DNA from: an uncultured Lachnospiraceae bacterium
GTDB taxonomy: Bacteria > Bacillota_A > Clostridia > Lachnospirales > Lachnospiraceae
Reading direction: 5' to 3'
DNA: 5,469 nt
Assembly (NCBI GenBank): GCA_900556645.1
Contig: USPJ01000107.1
Location: forward strand, 1-5,469
Both the position numbers and the translations under genes were made by a program. Under the pieces are notes generated by a model, which saw nothing but the letters and a program-made list of their open reading frames with translations, was not told the origin of the DNA and did no database searches. Of this stretch, positions 1-4,960 are shown one piece after another; position 1 is the stretch's first letter; each line of letters opens with the position of its first letter.

Positions 1-303
1 TTTGACATTGGATAACTTCTGCGGATTGCCCGGAAGCACTCCCTGAATTATCTGTAACAAAAATAGGAATACTAATCCAAAAACTGAAAAATAAATTACG
101 CATTTGGCATATTTTTTCCAATTCATTTCTTCTAAGTCATCGATTCGCATCAATCGATAAATTCCTTTTTCCAATGGCGTTAGCAGTTTCGATAAAAATG
201 TTTTTTCGCCATTCATAACTTTTCTGATATATGTTCCTAAAGGTATCGCCAACCCTACTAAAATCAGGAGATATATCACATATTGTAATATGACCTGCGT
301 CAT
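1..303 (-). CDS. kdpA: KdpA, potassium-transporting ATPase potassium-binding subunit (N-terminal 101 codons, cut by window edge)
   Basis: This is the start of KdpA, the membrane subunit of the KdpFABC P-type ATPase that binds and translocates K+ during high-affinity potassium uptake. The gene runs off the left edge, so 101 residues are visible of a family that is usually about 550-600 long. The first membrane helix spans about residues 3-22 (ILQYVIYLLILVGLAIPLG). The loop GEKTFLSKLLTPLEKGIYR and a second helix at about 66-87 follow, then the family-typical stretch LPGNPQKL at 90-97. The selectivity-filter loops lie outside the window. The ATG at 303 is chosen because it overlaps the kdpF stop in an ATGA junction and has AGGGAG about 10 nt upstream, inside the end of kdpF. 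The frame is open to the edge with no stop. Family assignment is by recognition of the N-terminus. The remainder of the operon (kdpB, kdpC) is expected to the left but is not seen. Confidence 0.94.
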   Translation of the reverse strand, partial: MTQVILQYVIYLLILVGLAIPLGTYIRKVMNGEKTFLSKLLTPLEKGIYRLMRIDDLEEMNWKKYAKCVIYFSVFGLVFLFLLQIIQGVLPGNPQKLSNVK

Positions 304-392
304 TTCTCTTCATCTCCCTTCATGAGAATATAGATATAGTAAATTAATAATCCCCCTGCAATTATTCCAATTGCACATGTTAAAATCTGCAT
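300..392 (-). CDS. kdpF: KdpF, small membrane subunit of the Kdp potassium ATPase (30 aa)
   Basis: This is a 30-residue single-span membrane peptide, MQILTCAIGIIAGGLLIYYI followed by YILMKGDEEK. The hydrophobic segment covers about residues 3-24 and is followed by a charged tail, KGDEEK. KdpF is a lipid-like peptide that stabilises the KdpABC complex and is typically 25-30 residues long. Size, single-helix architecture and position immediately before kdpA all fit. The ATG at 392 has a near-perfect Shine-Dalgarno (AAAGGAGG) 8 nt upstream. The TGA stop (300-302) overlaps the kdpA ATG by four bases, so translation of the two is probably coupled. Sequence conservation in KdpF is weak, so the call rests mainly on context. 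The gene is short enough that automatic annotation would often omit it. Confidence 0.87.
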   Translation of the reverse strand: MQILTCAIGIIAGGLLIYYIYILMKGDEEK

Positions 393-400
393 AACTTTGA

Positions 401-408
401 CCTCCTTT
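401..408 (-). promoter_or_regulatory. Strong ribosome binding site of kdpF
   Basis: The minus strand reads AAAGGAGG here, extended as AAAGGAGGTC, with an 8-nt gap to the kdpF ATG at 392. The almost full anti-Shine-Dalgarno match is the main evidence that this 30-codon frame is translated. Confidence 0.85.
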
Positions 409-418
409 TTGCTCAATC

Positions 419-448
419 TTAACACTGTCCCCATAAATATAGTGTTAA
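419..448. repeat. 8-bp perfect inverted repeat in the kdp control region (candidate operator)
   Basis: TTAACACT (419-426) and AGTGTTAA (441-448) form a perfect inverted repeat separated by 14 bp, with one further matching pair outside (C418 with a G on the opposite arm at 449 is not preserved, so the perfect part is 8 bp). On the minus strand it lies 27-56 nt upstream of the kdpF start codon and is followed by AAGATTGAGC, not a U-run, so it does not look like a terminator of the minus-strand genes. A regulator binding site or a 5' leader hairpin is the reasonable inference. Which protein would bind it is unknown. Confidence 0.5.
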
Positions 449-471
449 CAAGCTTTTTCTCCCATAAAGAT
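430..471 (-). repeat. 11-bp direct repeat spaced 31 bp in the kdp control region
   Basis: The plus strand has CCCATAAATAT at 430-440 and CCCATAAAGAT at 461-471, identical at 10 of 11 positions. On the minus strand these read ATATTTATGGG and ATCTTTATGGG. Start-to-start distance is 31 bp, close to three turns of B-DNA, so the same face of the helix would be presented twice. The right copy lies upstream of the inverted repeat and the left copy falls inside its loop. Tandem same-orientation sites are the usual pattern for OmpR/PhoB-family response regulators, the family of KdpE. No good -35 box is visible, which would suit an activator-dependent promoter. All functional meaning is inferred. Confidence 0.45.
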
Positions 472-482
472 TCTATTAAGTA

Positions 483-638
483 TTACATCCATCCCATAAA
501 ATAAGATACTGGAAGCATAACAACTGCTGTCAAAAGTCCCACAACCAGCAAAATAAAAATCGGCATTCCCACTACCGCCAGAAGGAATCCTATACACGGA
601 TGATGAAATAGATAATTCTCCATCTCATTTTCAATCAT
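483..638 (-). CDS. Small hydrophobic membrane protein of unknown function (51 aa)
   Basis: I do not recognise this 51-residue protein. It has a short acidic N-terminus (MIENEMENYLFHHP) and is then almost entirely hydrophobic from about residue 16 to the end, with prolines and glycines near residues 24-26 and 43 and the ending SYFMGWM. It could form one long or two short membrane helices. The frame stays open up to 806, but the upstream part overlaps the terminator hairpin at 764-803 and is not credible as coding. ATG 638 is chosen because AAGGAG lies 5 nt before it. An alternative start at 677 (MMKMVRKIKEGET...) has a weaker GAAGGTGG site and would give 64 residues. A weak promoter-like pair (TTGAGC at 740-745, CTTAAT at 718-723, 16-bp gap) lies upstream. 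The gene precedes kdpF by about 90 nt with no clear terminator between, so read-through into kdp is possible. Coding status is likely, not proven. Confidence 0.6.
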   Translation of the reverse strand: MIENEMENYLFHHPCIGFLLAVVGMPIFILLVVGLLTAVVMLPVSYFMGWM

Positions 639-643
639 TGTTT

Positions 644-649
644 CTCCTT
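644..649 (-). promoter_or_regulatory. Ribosome binding site deciding the start of the 51-aa protein
   Basis: The minus strand reads GAAGGAGAAACA immediately before the ATG at 638, so AAGGAG is separated from the start by 5 nt. This is clearly better than the sites before the other in-frame ATG codons upstream, and it fixes the likely start. Confidence 0.65.
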
Positions 650-752
650 CTTTTATTTTTCTTACCATCTTCATCATGCTTGCCACCTTCTCATGCTGTA
701 AGTGTAGCATTGGAAAAATTAAGATGGGAAAAAGGAATAGCTCAAAGGAATT

Positions 753-803
753 AAAAAAATATAAAGGCACAGCCGGAACTTTGTTCAGTTCCAACTGTGC
801 CTT
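753..803 (-). terminator. Rho-independent terminator after the DUF1002 gene
   Basis: On the minus strand AAGGCACAG (803-795) pairs with CTGTGCCTT (772-764) over 9 bp. A 2x2 internal loop (TT/GG) follows, then GGAACT pairs with AGTTCC over 6 bp, closed by a 6-nt loop (GAACAA). The stem is followed by TATA and seven Ts (759-753). It starts 44 nt after the stop of the DUF1002 gene and separates that gene from the small membrane protein and kdp. On the plus strand the hairpin is followed by CATATTCC and no T-run, so it acts in the minus direction only. Confidence 0.87.
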
Positions 804-847
804 CATATTCCTATATATCTTTATTCAGTTTATCCAAAAACTTTCTG

Positions 848-1849
848 TTAAGAAAACAGATTCTTAAAGAAATCTATAATGGCTTGGAAAAAGCTCTTAA
901 TGGCATCTAAAAAGCCACTGTCCGACAGACCTAAATCTCCTAATCTGTCATACAAATCCGCTGCCTGTTTTTTCAGTGAACTCCAGTCTAAATCCAAGTC
1001 ACTGATTTTCATCAGCAAATCCACCAGCTTATCTATCTGAGCATCGCTCAAAGTAATATCGAACTTCTTGCACGCATCGTCGATGGCTTCTTTGATACTT
1101 TTCTCATCATCCAGTCCATCTTTGACTACCTGCTGTTTCAGATATGCCATAAATTCTTCTGCCTGTGCTTTATCTCCGCCAACCGCATCTGCCAGTTCTC
1201 CCGTTACCACAATCTCATTCATTGCGGCATCCAGACCATCCTCGGAAACTTCTTCTCCGGTCATCTCCGCATAGGCCTGTAACGCTCCAATCAATGCTGC
1301 TGTTCCCGAAATAGGAAACGGACCTGCCACAATGATTTCCGCATCTTCCAAACCTGCGGTTGCCAATGCATTCTTATACATTCCCACGGTACAATAAGAG
1401 ATATTTTTAGTGGATATCTGAATACCACTTCCCTTTTTGCCTTTCATAATTAATACGGAAGACAATGCTTTACTTCCGATTGTCTTAGATGGCAGATAGG
1501 AATCTAAATATTGATGCTCCATATCATTGGTCACATATACCACATCATAATTGTCCAAATTTGCCGGGTCAATTCCCATCAATCCCAGCACTGTTGCCTG
1601 CTGCTCCGCAGTCAGGTCTGCTCCTAAAGCAAGATATGGTTTGTCATCCTTTTCTACCACTACATTATCATCATCTTTGTCGGTAGAGTCCTCGCTGTTT
1701 CCTTCATCCGTGGTTACCTCACCCTTTATTTCACCGGAATCTGTATTTTCTGTTTCGGAAACCTCCGACGCCAATGCCGTAACCGTCATAGAAAAACAGA
1801 TTGTAACTGCCAGACAAAGTCCCAGTATTCTCTTTAATTGCTTCTTCAT
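848..1849 (-). CDS. Secreted DUF1002 (YpuA-like) protein, 333 aa
   Basis: This is an exported protein of the DUF1002 family, the group that includes Bacillus subtilis YpuA; its biochemical function is not established. Residues 1-27 are a typical signal peptide: positive MKKQLKR, a hydrophobic core, and cleavage after ALA at 25-27. Residues 29-70 form a strongly acidic, low-complexity linker with about 17 Asp/Glu. The DUF1002 core follows from about 71 (PYLALGADLTAEQQATVLGL) through the region around AGPFPISGTAALIGAL at 175-190. The last part is helical and charged. The final segment from about 313 (FLDAIKSFFQAIIDFFKNLF) is an aromatic-rich amphipathic helix that could touch a membrane. ATG 1849 is chosen because TGGAGG lies 5 nt upstream and the signal peptide begins there. 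The longer frame starts at a TTG that is itself part of the -35 box. The gene has its own promoter and terminator, so it is monocistronic. A cell-surface role is inference; no catalytic motif is visible. Confidence 0.9.
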   Translation of the reverse strand: MKKQLKRILGLCLAVTICFSMTVTALASEVSETENTDSGEIKGEVTTDEGNSEDSTDKDDDNVVVEKDDKPYLALGADLTAEQQATVLGLMGIDPANLDNYDVVYVTNDMEHQYLDSYLPSKTIGSKALSSVLIMKGKKGSGIQISTKNISYCTVGMYKNALATAGLEDAEIIVAGPFPISGTAALIGALQAYAEMTGEEVSEDGLDAAMNEIVVTGELADAVGGDKAQAEEFMAYLKQQVVKDGLDDEKSIKEAIDDACKKFDITLSDAQIDKLVDLLMKISDLDLDWSSLKKQAADLYDRLGDLGLSDSGFLDAIKSFFQAIIDFFKNLFS

Positions 1850-1854
1850 ATTAT

Positions 1855-1860
1855 CCTCCA
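1855..1860 (-). promoter_or_regulatory. Ribosome binding site deciding the start of the DUF1002 gene
   Basis: TGGAGG on the minus strand ends 5 nt before the ATG at 1849. A competing in-frame ATG lies four codons upstream (1861), but its nearest purine-rich site, GGGAG, is more than 10 nt away. The site supports a start exactly at the signal peptide MKKQLKR. Confidence 0.75.
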
Positions 1861-1922
1861 TTCTAACCCATTCTCCCTTTTCCTTTGGCAATTTCTGCCT
1901 ATAAAAAAGATTTGCTCCATAC

Positions 1923-1951
1923 ATTCTGACACAGAAACGAGCCTCTGTCAA
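1923..1951 (-). promoter_or_regulatory. Sigma-A-type promoter of the DUF1002 gene, with an internal imperfect dyad
   Basis: The minus strand has a perfect -35 TTGACA (1951-1946), a 17-bp spacer and a fair -10 CAGAAT (1928-1923, four of six consensus bases). Transcription would begin near 1916, giving a leader of about 65-70 nt before the ATG at 1849. An imperfect inverted repeat, GACACAG (1928-1934) and CTCTGTC (1943-1949) on the plus strand (6 of 7 pairs, 8-bp loop), spans the spacer and part of the -35. A repressor bound there would block polymerase. That last point is inference. Confidence 0.7.
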
Positions 1952-2001
1952 AAATATGAAGCAAATTTAATGAAATCTTTAGAATTTCCGTCACTTTTCT
2001 A

Positions 2002-3183
2002 CTATGTATATTGGAATACCAACATGGTAATGTCATCTGCCTGTTCTGTATTTCCCACAAAAGTCTCCACTTCTTTTTTTACATAGGACAAAAAATCCTT
2101 GCCAATCATTCCTTTAATTTCAGAGGTTTGTAAAATCTTCAGCAACCGTTCTTCCCCGAAAAATTCATTTTTCTCGTCCACTGCCTCTGTAACTCCGTCG
2201 GTATACAAAAACAACCAGTCTCCATGTTCCAAATACAATTCATTTTCCAAAAACTCAATCTGTGGCATAGCTCCAAGGACAAAGTTTTTTTCCACACTCA
2301 AATATTCTGTGGTTCCGTCTGCCTTTATTTTAATCGGCGGATTGTGTCCCGCATTGGCACATACCACTTTACCGGTGGATATCTCCACAATTCCTAAAAA
2401 CAAAGTTACAAACATGTCCTCTTCGTTATTCTCACAGATTTCATTGTTGACCTCCTCCAAAATTTTGCCCGGAGAAAGAATCTCTTTGGTTTTGGTCTTG
2501 ATTAAGGTCTTTGCGACTACCATAAAAAGAGCCGCCGGTACACCTTTTCCCGATACATCCGCAATGACTACTGCCGCATGATTGTCGTCCACTTTGAAAT
2601 AATCAAAGAAATCTCCCCCTACTTCCTTGGCAGGCTTCATTCCTGCACAAATAGAAAATCCGTCTTTGATCCTATCCGCTTTACATCCTTTTGGAAGCAT
2701 ACTTGTCTGTACTCTTCTGGCTACATCCAGCTCTGCTGTCATTCTTGCCATCTCAACTCTGGTCTGAAGCAATTTTTCCGTACGTTTCTCAATCATGTTT
2801 TCCAACTGCACCTGATATTCTGCCAGCTCCATCTGAAGGCTGATTCGATGCAGCATTACTTCCTGAGAATACGGTTTTGTGATAAAATCTACTGCTCCAT
2901 ATTCGAAACCTTTTGTCTCTGTGGCGGTATCATGATCTCCTGTCAGGAAAATCACCGGTATCTTGCGAAAACGTTCATCCAGTTTGATTCTCTGAATGGT
3001 CTCAAAGCCATCCATCTGAGGCATCTCAATATCCAACAGAATCAAATTGGGAGTAAACTTTTCCAAAAACTCCAATGCCTGGCTTCCGGATTTTACCATA
3101 CTTACCTTGTAGGTGTCCTTCAGCAATGCTGCTGCCTGTTTTAAGCTAGTCAAATTGTCGTCTACCAAAAGTATATGCTGCAT
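2002..3183 (-). CDS. Response regulator with PP2C-type (SpoIIE/RsbU-like) serine phosphatase output, 393 aa
   Basis: This is a cytoplasmic two-domain signalling protein. Residues 1-118 are a receiver domain with the full phosphorylation set: acidic pair D8/D9, phospho-acceptor D51 (LLLDIEMPQMDG-type loop), T81 and K103-P104. Residues about 113-155 form a linker helix or coiled coil, ending in the LDVARRVQTSMLP motif (152-164) found before SpoIIE-type phosphatase domains. Residues about 175-393 are the PP2C-like domain, with metal-binding aspartates in EVGGDFFD (D191), IADVSGKG (D209), YTDGV (D329) and QADDITML (D383/D384). In this family, phosphorylation of the receiver usually controls dephosphorylation of a STAS-domain anti-anti-sigma factor. 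Neither a cognate histidine kinase nor a STAS partner or anti-sigma kinase is in the window. The gene has its own strong promoter. The ATG at 3183 is preceded by AAGGGAG 10 nt upstream and by GAGAAGG closer in. No membrane segment is present. Domain assignment is firm; the target is unknown. Confidence 0.95.
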   Translation of the reverse strand: MQHILLVDDNLTSLKQAAALLKDTYKVSMVKSGSQALEFLEKFTPNLILLDIEMPQMDGFETIQRIKLDERFRKIPVIFLTGDHDTATETKGFEYGAVDFITKPYSQEVMLHRISLQMELAEYQVQLENMIEKRTEKLLQTRVEMARMTAELDVARRVQTSMLPKGCKADRIKDGFSICAGMKPAKEVGGDFFDYFKVDDNHAAVVIADVSGKGVPAALFMVVAKTLIKTKTKEILSPGKILEEVNNEICENNEEDMFVTLFLGIVEISTGKVVCANAGHNPPIKIKADGTTEYLSVEKNFVLGAMPQIEFLENELYLEHGDWLFLYTDGVTEAVDEKNEFFGEERLLKILQTSEIKGMIGKDFLSYVKKEVETFVGNTEQADDITMLVFQYT

Positions 3184-3216
3184 AACCTTCTCTCTCCCTT
3201 TATTTTTCTTAGAAGC

Positions 3217-3245
3217 ATTATATATTTTTTTTCATTTATTGGCAA
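3217..3245 (-). promoter_or_regulatory. Strong sigma-A promoter of the REC-PP2C gene
   Basis: On the minus strand TTGCCA (3245-3240) and a perfect TATAAT (3222-3217) are separated by exactly 17 bp, and the spacer is A-rich. Transcription would start near 3210, about 27 nt before the ATG at 3183. The -35 box begins only 4 nt after the recJ stop codon, and there is no terminator between them. The regulator can therefore be expressed both from its own promoter and by read-through from truA-recJ. Confidence 0.88.
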
Positions 3246-3249
3246 CTTT

Positions 3250-4950
3250 TTACCGACAGATTCCCGAAATCACCAACTGAATGGTCTCATATCCCCCATA
3301 GCTGTTTATCTGTGGATAATAGAGAATACGAAACTCCTCTCCTTCTGAAATATTATGGTTTTCAAAAGAAATGGCCTCACACTTTGTCCCATCTTTGTCC
3401 ATCAAAATCATTTTCTGCATCTGTCCTTCTTTTCCCACCTGTCTTATATGCTGTGCCCGAAGATTTTTCGCTGCAAAAATCGGTTTCTCATTTCCATTCC
3501 CAAAGGGTTCCAGTTTCTCCAACTGCAGCACTCTCTCTTCTGTCCAATCCTTTAACTGCAAAACCGCATCAAAGCGGATGACCGGCTCAATATCTCCATC
3601 CTCTAAGACACTGTTTCTGTTAAGCATCTGACGGAACTCTTCAATATGTTCCTCCTGCATGCTGAGTCCCGCCGCCATTGGATGCCCGCCGAACTTATCC
3701 AATAATTCCTGACATTTACATAGCTCTTCATACATGGAGTAGGCCTCTATGGAACGCCCGGAGCCCTTGACACCTTCTGCAGCTTTTGTCAGCACAAACA
3801 CAGGACGGTGATACTTTTCTCTGATTCTGCCCGCTATGATTCCTGCAATGCTTTCATGGCATTCCGGCAGATACACCACATAAACCTTGTCCTGTTTCCA
3901 AGGAGATTGTTCAATCTGATTTACCGCTTCTTCCACTCCTTTTTGGGTCATATCTTTACGAATCTCATTCAGCCCGGTTAAATCTTCCGCCAATGACACT
4001 GCCTCTTGCCAGTTTTCGGCACACAAAAGCTTTAATGCTTTTCTGGCTGTGTCCAATCTGCCGCTGGCATTGAGACAAGGACCTAAAACAAACCCTATAT
4101 GATAAGCCTTAATCTCTCGATTTTGCAGCTGATTCCGAAAAATCAGTGCTTTTAATCCCATGTTTTCTGTCTGGTTCAACCATTTCAGTCCTTCTTTTAC
4201 CAAAATGCGGTTCTCACCCCGCAGCTCCATCACGTCTCCCACGGTGGCAAAGGCCGCATACTCCAGAAATTTATCCGCTTCCTGTCTGTCTCTTCCCATG
4301 GTTTCATAAAGCACCTGTATCAGTTTCCATGCCACTACGGCTCCGCAGATTCCCTTATATGGATAGGTACATTCCTCCTGCTTCGGGTCGATTACCGCAT
4401 CCACTTTTGGTATCAGATAGATTCGCTCCTGTTCTTCCTCCTGATAGGGAATTTCGTGATGATCGGTAATGATTACCGTCAATCCTGCGTCCTTGGCATC
4501 CTCCAGCTCTTTTTTTGCTGCAATACCGTTATCGCAGGTTAAAATTGTATCTACGCCGTCCGCAACTGCCTGCTCCACCAACTGTTCATTCACGCCGTAT
4601 CCATCTTTAATTCGGTCCGGTATCTCAACATCCACCACTCCCCCCAGCTCCCTAATTGCCTGTAACAGAATATAGGTTGACATAACTCCATCAATATCAT
4701 AATCTCCGATAATCCGTATTTTCTTTTTCTCCTGAATTTTTTCCCGTAAAAGCTCCGCTCCCTCTTTGGCATCCTTTAACAGCCACGGATTCCCCATAGA
4801 GGCTGTCGTTCCATTCAGGTAACTTTCTATTTCTCCATCTTCCGTCACATCCCTGTTTCGCATAATCCTCGCCACAACAGGGTCAATGCCATATTTCTTT
4901 CCAATCTCGTCAAATCTCCCGCTTTTCCGTATTTCCAACCACTGTTCCAT
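3250..4950 (-). CDS. recJ: RecJ, single-stranded-DNA-specific 5'-3' exonuclease (566 aa)
   Basis: RecJ degrades single-stranded DNA 5' to 3' in recombinational repair (RecF pathway), mismatch repair and processing of stalled forks, using Mn2+ or Mg2+. All signature motifs of the DHH superfamily are present. Motif I is GDYDIDG (D83, D85, D87), motif II includes TCDNG (D140), and motif III is the DHH at 163-165. The YPYKGICGA segment at 196-204 and NASGRLDTARKAL at 294-306 follow. The DHHA1 part shows SIAGIIAGRIREKY at 367-380, GSGRS at 396-400 and GGHPMAAG at 421-428. An OB-fold-like C-terminal part (about 455-566) includes LEPFGNGNEKP. The length matches short Firmicute RecJ proteins, and nothing looks broken. 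The start at 4950 is supported by AGGTGAT directly upstream, overlapping the truA stop 4 nt away. The gene is in an operon with truA. Its own terminator is not visible before the next promoter. Confidence 0.98.
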   Translation of the reverse strand: MEQWLEIRKSGRFDEIGKKYGIDPVVARIMRNRDVTEDGEIESYLNGTTASMGNPWLLKDAKEGAELLREKIQEKKKIRIIGDYDIDGVMSTYILLQAIRELGGVVDVEIPDRIKDGYGVNEQLVEQAVADGVDTILTCDNGIAAKKELEDAKDAGLTVIITDHHEIPYQEEEQERIYLIPKVDAVIDPKQEECTYPYKGICGAVVAWKLIQVLYETMGRDRQEADKFLEYAAFATVGDVMELRGENRILVKEGLKWLNQTENMGLKALIFRNQLQNREIKAYHIGFVLGPCLNASGRLDTARKALKLLCAENWQEAVSLAEDLTGLNEIRKDMTQKGVEEAVNQIEQSPWKQDKVYVVYLPECHESIAGIIAGRIREKYHRPVFVLTKAAEGVKGSGRSIEAYSMYEELCKCQELLDKFGGHPMAAGLSMQEEHIEEFRQMLNRNSVLEDGDIEPVIRFDAVLQLKDWTEERVLQLEKLEPFGNGNEKPIFAAKNLRAQHIRQVGKEGQMQKMILMDKDGTKCEAISFENHNISEGEEFRILYYPQINSYGGYETIQLVISGICR

Positions 4951-4952
4951 TT

Positions 4953-4960
4953 CATCACCT
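4953..4960 (-). promoter_or_regulatory. recJ ribosome binding site overlapping the end of truA
   Basis: The minus strand reads AGGTGATG, a match to the distal part of the anti-Shine-Dalgarno complement (GGAGGTGATC). It contains the truA TGA stop codon (4957-4955) and ends just before the recJ ATG at 4950. Ribosomes finishing truA would sit on this site, so re-initiation or coupling is likely. Confidence 0.7.

Noticed and set aside
418..456. Plus-strand terminator (inverted repeat followed by CAAGCTTTTT).
   Set aside because: There is no plus-strand gene upstream of it, the loop is 14 nt and the stem is AT-rich. A regulatory role for the minus-strand kdp genes is more plausible.
393..482. A c-di-AMP (ydaO-type) or other riboswitch in the kdp leader.
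   Set aside because: Potassium genes of Firmicutes can carry one, but fewer than 90 nt are available and I could not build the multi-helix fold or its conserved motifs. Only one simple hairpin is evident.
639..806. Upstream extension of the small membrane protein to 107 residues.
   Set aside because: The extension's first codons lie inside the terminator hairpin at 764-803 and its U-tract, and the internal ATG at 638 has the best ribosome binding site.
1952..2001. Terminator after the REC-PP2C gene (GAAAT/ATTTC pairing).
   Set aside because: The stem is only 5 AT-rich base pairs, and no T-run follows it directly. Termination there cannot be supported from sequence.
2099..3144. Two long plus-strand frames (160 and 188 codons) opposite the regulator gene.
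   Set aside because: They lie wholly antisense to a well-conserved REC-PP2C gene, have no recognisable protein pattern, and lack credible ribosome binding sites. They are shadows of the real frame.
3312..4675. Several plus-strand frames of 66-107 codons and a minus-strand 60-codon frame within recJ.
   Set aside because: All overlap the complete, motif-bearing RecJ frame, and their translations are unstructured and Ser/Pro/Cys-rich, as expected for shadow frames.
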